This document shows positions 58,939 to 64,000 of a stretch of 64,000 nucleotides of DNA, in pieces (the stretch's first letter is position 1; every line of letters begins with the position of its first letter). The translations under genes and the position numbers were made by a program. The DNA is taken from the NCBI RefSeq assembly GCF_040869045.1, contig NC_090321.1, positions 87,464,603 to 87,528,602 on the forward strand, written 5' to 3'. The notes beneath the pieces are model-generated. The model ran no database searches, had not been told where the DNA came from, and saw only the letters and a program-made list of their open reading frames with translations. Origin of the DNA: Eurosta solidaginis. Lineage: Eukaryota; Arthropoda; Insecta; Diptera; Tephritidae.

Positions 58939-59594
58939 GCTCCAGAATGCTTCTGCAAGAGTTACATGAAACATGTGGAGCCCATTTTTGTCCTGGTTTT
59001 TAACAGGTAGACCAAAGTAGGCTAGGTAGGTCTCGCAAATCCTTGTGTTTTAGTTAAATCAAACTTTTTTTGTCTTCTTTTAATACATTCGCCACATATA
59101 TAGCAAAACGAATTAGCCGCTCGTTTACAACTTCTCGAAGACATCATTCCTCTGTGATATGCAAAAGCATAGTGTCGCCCACAACTAGTGACCCAAGAAA
59201 CTACAGCTTCTTAAAAAAACGCTATCAGGTAGCTGACATGCTCTATTGCTAAGCCTGCCAATCCGTCAGTAAAAGTTTCGATGGGTTTCTTAATATGTAC
59301 TTAAAGAATTGCCAAATCTACCTAAAATAATGTGTATCTGGGACCTTTTATCTCCTTTGAGGAGTATGTTGTGCTTTAAGTAGATCTTTTTTCGATGTAT
59401 CGCTGCATCAGGTAGCTACCCGCCGCCCTCTATCGACCGAAATAGCGCGAAGGGACCTACATTAGCCTGGTGCAAAAATGTTCAAATATTTTTGATTCGT
59501 AATTGTATTTTTTTTATAGAATTGAACATAGAATCCGAATATATAGGGCAAAACCCATGTACAAACAATTTTTTTTTTTTGTTGACCTGTGTTA

Positions 59595-60105
59595 TTATTG
59601 CGGCGGTATTAATATTCTTTTGATTTAGTCTACATAACAGAACATAAATTACGGTTTGATCTATAAATAAAAACCATTGCATACATATGCATTTAAAGAT
59701 GTATATATGTAAAGGTGACAAACACCTGCGTGCGAAAATGCAGCAAAGTTTACATTGCACATTTGTTTGTTTTGCGGTTTGTGAGATATGCATTTTTGTA
59801 GTTCAGAGTTTGCCTTCTGAAGGTTGACAATTATGAGTTAAGTGGCTTGCGTTTATTGTTAAGGTAGGGCTCTATGAAAAAAAGTGAATGTAATCCCGAG
59901 ATTTTCTTCAAAAAATATGGAGTGATTTTTCTACAGCATCCTGTAAGATACCGAAGATGAGATACAAAATTTACCCATACAATTTGCATGGAAAATTTAA
60001 AAGAGTGATACGAACTGGCTGACTGACTGACGTACAGTGTGTGCTTATGTTGTGGATAAAACACTTCTCCTCATGGCTAGCTAGCGAGAGAGAAAACAAA
60101 CTCAA
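59595..60105. other. Non-coding DNA, no gene seen
   Basis: No recognisable feature. Confidence 0.3.
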
Positions 60106-60109
60106 TCAC

Positions 60110-60835
60110 CGACCATGGAAAACATGTTCCGGCCCCCGACTATGATGAAGTGAGAATGGTAATAAACAGGCTAAATAAAAAATCACAAGGCGCGAGGTAA
60201 CGACGGAATGCCCGCCGAGCTGTTCAACCACGGAGGTGAATATTTGGTAAAGAGCATGTATCAACTCCTAGGAAAAATCTGGTCGGATGAGCTCATAACT
60301 TCGGATTGGAACTTAAATATACTCTTCTCAATCCACAAAAAGAGCGATTCCGCAAACAGCGCCAAATAACGTGGAGTCAGAATGCTTAATACCGCGTATA
60401 AGGTTCTATCTCGCGTACTGTGCGAAAGACTGAAAACCATTGTCAACAAACTGATTAGACCTTATCAGCGCTGGTTCAGACCTGGTAAATATACTATCGA
60501 CCGATGCACCAGATCTTGGAGAGGACTCACGATGTGAGAATCGACACTCACCATCTTTTTGTCGACTTGAGAGGAAATCGACCTCCGTAAGGATTTGGAA
60601 GGACTTCTGTGAGCCATGCCAAACCAAACGAGGCTTCGGGCAAGGTGACTCCCGTGATGATACAATCTATTATAAGTGCGTACAATTACTGGCGTATGCT
60701 GATAATATTGATATTATTGGCCTGAACAAACACGCTGTGTGTTTTGCCTTCTCTGGATTAGATAAAAAAGCAAAAGAGGGGGTCTTGCTGTAAATGAGAA
60801 CAATGCAGTGTATTTGCTGCCATCCAAGAAAAAAT
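60110..60835 (+). pseudogene. RT fragment of a non-LTR retrotransposon
   Basis: Plus-strand translation pieces: NDGMPAELFNHGGEYLVKSM, DWNLNILFSIHKKSD, RVLCERLKTIVNKLIRPYQR, HHLFVDL and, after a large deletion, LLAYADNIDIIGL (YADN in place of YADD). This is the order of RT motifs 1 to C, with stops and shifts. The style matches widely scattered insect RT genes; clade not assigned. Confidence 0.75.
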
Positions 60836-60889
60836 GAGCGCATTCGAGTCTTTGCAGCCACGGCGCTGTTAACAGACGTATTATCGAGA

Positions 60890-61015
60890 CTGCTGACTGT
60901 CGCCCACCCCAGGACCGCTTTCGCATAACATCAGAATGGCTTTCCATGTTTCTTATTTTTTAAGGGCCTTCAGTTGTTCCTGCTTGCACGTGTCGGTCAC
61001 TCTTCTGGGCCGCTC
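60890..61015 (-). mobile_element. 3' UTR fragment of the R1-like LINE
   Basis: TCGCCCACCCCAGGACCGCT through CATGTTTCTTATTTTTTAAG and TTGTTCCTGC matches 9475-9570, the 3' UTR of the LINE at 9359-14050, in the same (minus) orientation. Confidence 0.6.
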
Positions 61016-61186
61016 AGCTCGTTTGCTGCAATATTATCGACTGTAATTTGGCCGACGATTTCCTCGAAGATTTATTGGTTCTGGCATCAACGCGAGCATC
61101 CCACGACAAAAAAAAAAATTTAATAAAAAGTTTGTGTAGAAATGAGAAAAAATGAAACAAGCATGCAAACAAATACCAGCAGGATA

Positions 61187-61345
61187 GCCTAGTGGTTAAG
61201 GCAACTGCAGTTTCACCGTGTGATTCGCGGTTCGAATCTCGGTGAAACCTTTGATAACATTACGAAATTGCCTGATGATGATTGCGTTGGCGGTTTTCGA
61301 AATGGTACCATCGCAATACACCAGTAAATGTTTCTTTCTTTTCAG
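61187..61345 (+). mobile_element. Possible tRNA-derived SINE (second family)
   Basis: GGATAGCCTAGTGGTTAAGG is a good Pol III A box and GGTTCGAATCTC a good B box, 38-40 bases apart. The acceptor stem does not close, so a functional tRNA is unlikely. A non-tRNA body follows to about 61335 and ends near TTTCTTTCTTTTC. A single copy in this window, so the SINE call is tentative. Confidence 0.55.
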
Positions 61346-62296
61346 TTTCTCTTAAAAAAACATAATAATTGAATATTCAATTATTATAAGCCGGTGTATA
61401 AATAATAAATATAAAAAATTAACAATATTAGCCTGGTTTCATTGGGATATTTCTGCGCACATCGTACAAAAAAATCCTTAAATGCACCTAGGTTCTCCGG
61501 CCTTTTTTTATTTTGTGCAAGTATGTTTTGAAGTACCCTTATCCAGAGAGCATTTGGTATCGAAGTAATTTACTTAACCAAAATTTCTGGTGCTCCAAGA
61601 TCAACATCTGTGTTTATATCGCTGTCTATATACTTCGTTGTTCATTTTCCCATCGTTGTTGCTACAGCCTAACTGTTTCTTCCCTGCTCTCTTTGCTAAC
61701 GACTTCCATGCGCTTTTGATTCATTTGCTTTTTTGTTTCCCATAACCCACAGATGGGGAATGCTTCTGTAATTACTTGAATGGCTGTTCCAGCGCTGCTA
61801 TTCGCTGTACAGCTGGTAGAAATTTACAGCGACTCATCTTTCAAAATGTGTTTGCACAAAATACGGAGCTGTGCAGTAATGTAGATAGCATGATGCCATC
61901 AATAACTTCCTTTTGCTTTCTCTGTTAGTTCGCCGATATTTTCCATCTAAATGTTTGGCAATAATACCTGTTTAGATGCCATTTCAGTTGCATGTGGAAC
62001 GTGATACAGTATGTTTTTCAGGCATCTAACACCTAAGTAGTTGAAAAAAATTCTTGCATCTTATATCTCAGAAAAAGTCAATGCCAACTTTTAAATGGCG
62101 CAAGACTCAAGTCTGAGCTACTATGGTAAGAACAATGTTTGCAAGATCAACTGAGAAAAGAGCAGGGCCACGCTCAGTTCAAAAATTTAAAATTTTGAAC
62201 TTTGACCTAGTTACATACCACAAAGACATTTCACATTTTGTAAGACCTTACAAAAATTGTTTTGAACAACATTCCAGTACAATTTTAACATGATAT
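61346..62296. other. AT-rich DNA, no gene seen
   Basis: No recognisable feature. Confidence 0.3.
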
Positions 62297-62801
62297 TGTA
62301 ACGAATTTAGGGAAATTCCGCTTATTTGAAACCTTCTGCTAACGTTAGAATCGCTAAACTGTTGAATAAATCACTATTCAGTTTTGCAGCTAGACTTTAT
62401 TTAGATTAATTTGGGTGTAGTACTTCACAATTATACTTCGCAACCAATAGCGTGTTTAAATCAAAACTTATTCGTTATTACTCAGCTTGCGCTGCTTTTA
62501 TGCTCTCCGTGTCTCGTTTCCCCATAGGTCTAGACGTTTCACCTTCTAGAACTCTTGTAGCTCATGCTTGGTTACGAGCTGTGTACGTGTATATTTGTAG
62601 TTTATAGCCATATGCGTGCGTATGTGTGAGTAACTACTTCGGCTGATGACTACATGTGTGTGCGTGAGAGGTATCTCTTCGTCGCCTTCTACATAAGTGT
62701 TGCTAGCTTTAATGTGGATATGTATATAAGAGTGGCTGCTTCATGTTTTTGTTATTGCGTGATTATTTACTAACAGCTTAGTGATGTCAACATTCGGCAC
62801 A
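62297..62801 (+). repeat. Possible solo LTR
   Basis: Begins TGTAACGAATTTAGGGAAAT and can end at GGCACA (62801), flanked by ATAT (62293-62296 and 62802-62805), a 4-bp duplication. An alternative end at 62900 is also followed by ATAT, so the 3' limit is uncertain. The sequence style is LTR-like; no second LTR or internal region is in the window. Confidence 0.5.
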
Positions 62802-63094
62802 ATATCTTCAATAGACTTAGATGTACGGCCTGATAAGTTTAAAAAATTCCCGCTTTATAATTTCACTAAATTTGTGTGTTTGCGTCATAAAGTCAACCCA
62901 ATATTGATAAATTATCCTTTACAGGCAGAGGCCTTTATATGTTAGCTCCAGATAAGCACGACAGAAGGTCGGTTGGAAATATTTTTCGACACTGTTAGTT
63001 TTTATGTATTGAGACACTGAGAACACAATAATATCAGCTTTTAAATCCAGCAAAGAATCACTCTTGCCAATACATGTTACTACATGACTAGACA

Positions 63095-63565
63095 GGCAAT
63101 TGAAAAGTACAGTCCTCTCTCGGCAAACGAAAATCATACTCTACAAGTCACTCATCGTACCCGCCCTGCTATACGTTGCAAAAGCATGGACCATGAAACC
63201 GTCAGATAAGGTGGTTTTGGAAATGTTCGAGAGAAAAGTTCTTCAAAAGGTACGCGTTAACAATGTCGAGTACCGAAGTAGATTAAGTGATGAGATGTAA
63301 GAGCTTTACGCAGATATCAACATAGTCCAGCGAATTTAAATGTAGCTGCTATACTGGCTATGCCATGTTATGCGAATGAAAGACGATGCTCTGGATAAGA
63401 AAGTATTTTTATCGGAGCCCGGCTATAGAAGCAGAAGAGGAGGGTGACCCCTATTCCACTGGAGGGACCAGGTGGAAAACGATGTAAATTTCCTGGCGTT
63501 ACCAATTTGCGCAAGTTAGCAGAGCGAAGAAGCGACTGGCGCGCCTTGTTAGATGGCTATAACTA
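63095..63565 (+). pseudogene. C-terminal fragment of a non-LTR retrotransposon ORF
   Basis: SRQTKIILYKSLIVPALLYV, AKAWTMKPSDKVVLEMFERK and later LCHVMRMKDDALDKKVF and HWRDQVENDVNFLAL, with several stops. Same style as 15125-15480 and a plausible C-terminal continuation of the RT fragment type at 60110. It begins after unrelated sequence, so it is a separate fragment. Confidence 0.7.
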
Positions 63566-63825
63566 AATTTGTCATATAGATGCGTCTAACACAAGCTTAT
63601 GCATTCCAGTTACATTGTCATAATCAACAAAGATTTTGCGTTTGTAAATATCAAGGAATTTCAGACTAGACAGTCGAAGTTTATTTCGCTTTGCGTATTC
63701 ACATACAAAATTTTGCGAAGCACTGTTATAAACATTCTCCCTATACAACAAAAATACTTCCTAACATATATTGTGTGGTATTTATTTGTAATATTGCAGT
63801 TTTTAATTGCGAAAAATGTTAGATA

Positions 63826-64000
63826 AGTTCCCAATGAGTGCAAATTGTGCAGCGCCCTTATTCAAAGCAAATGTAAAATTCTTCTTCTAATGCTTTGCTT
63901 TGCAAGTTGTCTACTTTTTCATGACAGCTGGCGCCAGCTTAGCTCAATCTACCGTTCTCCATAAAAATTCGTGCAATCTACTCATAATGCAAAGATTGAG
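63826..64000 (+). repeat. Dispersed repeat, second copy (cut by window end)
   Basis: Matches 51691-51890, including CAAAGCAAATG, TTCTTCTAATGCTTT, ACCGTTCTCCATAAAAATTC and GTGCAATCTACTCAT. Confidence 0.6.

Larger units (their letters stand above)
56990..59147 (-). pseudogene. Uncharacterised insect protein family, candidate transposase, broken
   Basis: Exon 1 runs from the ATG at 59147 to 58939 and has FCYICGE and WAPHVSCNSC, a possible Cys/His zinc-binding head. An intron of 117 bp (58938-58822; GTAAGT...TTATAG) joins to WYQGEKRVMKFAVPRIWREP. Then come DLNLSKDKAELLASRLKQRN, EWRLFIDSSTKS, CYLCLWDSGNDPAHYRQKHW, PPLHIKLSLIKQFVKG, MLHSHLD and EEHGERFHQDI. I recall this protein as common in insect gene sets, annotated as uncharacterised. 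FIDSS, LWDSG and EEHGERFH could be the D-D-E of an RNase H-fold transposase; that is inference. Frame breaks lie near 58990, 58540, 58395 and 57377, plus the SINE at 57693-58080. Confidence 0.7.
56751..59591 (-). mobile_element. TIR DNA transposon of unassigned family carrying a broken gene
   Basis: The left end CACTGGTCAAC (56751-56761) is mirrored by GTTGACCTGTG (59581-59591). Inside each, TTTTTGTACATGGGT (56766-56780) and its counterpart (about 59553-59572) extend the inverted match to about 30 bp with an indel. TTA flanks both sides (56748-56750, 59592-59594), a possible 3-bp duplication. The CACTG start and 3-bp duplication recall CMC/EnSpm-type elements, but the gene inside is not one I recognise from that group. 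Length without the nested SINE is about 2.45 kb. Confidence 0.65.

Noticed and set aside
61187..61260. Functional tRNA gene
   Set aside because: A and B boxes are good but the acceptor stem does not pair; better explained as a SINE head.

Overview
The window looks like repeat-rich non-coding DNA of a higher fly (Diptera), most likely a tephritid fruit fly. That is inference: it rests on DINE-1/Helentron-type non-autonomous elements, R1-type and RNase H-bearing LINEs, a Ty3/Gypsy element, AT-rich intergenic or intronic sequence, and a single host-looking first coding exon with a splice donor. There are no prokaryotic genes, rRNA, CRISPR or confident functional tRNA genes. Nearly every recognisable gene belongs to a mobile element and is damaged.

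Region by region: (1) 1-14474 is a stack of nested repeats. Two long DINE-1-like elements of one family (A1, A2) carry 128-bp tandem arrays. A2 is split by a second family (B1, about 152-bp repeats) and by a 4.7-kb R1-type LINE on the minus strand. (2) 14475-24652 is AT-rich DNA with several MITEs, including one whose empty target site is visible elsewhere in the window, and a reverse-oriented B-family element (22524-23429). (3) 24653-24995 is a likely first coding exon of a host gene, followed by a presumed long intron holding LINE remnants, a Helitron end, a tRNA-derived SINE and simple repeats. (4) 32963-38379 is a complete but inactivated Ty3/Gypsy element with 4-bp target duplications; its 3' LTR is interrupted by a third A-family element (A3). 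(5) 40.6-50.2 kb holds two copies, in opposite orientations, of an RNase H-bearing LINE plus several fold-back or TIR elements. (6) 56751-59591 is a TIR-bounded DNA transposon with an intron-containing, broken gene of a family I know only as uncharacterised insect proteins. A SINE with a 14-bp target duplication sits inside it. (7) The last 4 kb hold RT fragments, a possible tRNA-derived SINE and a possible solo LTR.

The most interesting items are: the TIR transposon whose gene has a plausible D-D-E layout and may be an undescribed transposase; two DINE-1-like families that differ in sequence but share architecture and the same 3' terminus, with one insertion showing empty and filled sites and no target duplication; and the MITE with an in-window empty site. 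How the pieces relate is mostly chronology: A3 is younger than the Gypsy copy it interrupts, the SINE is younger than the TIR transposon, and B1 and the LINE are younger than A2.
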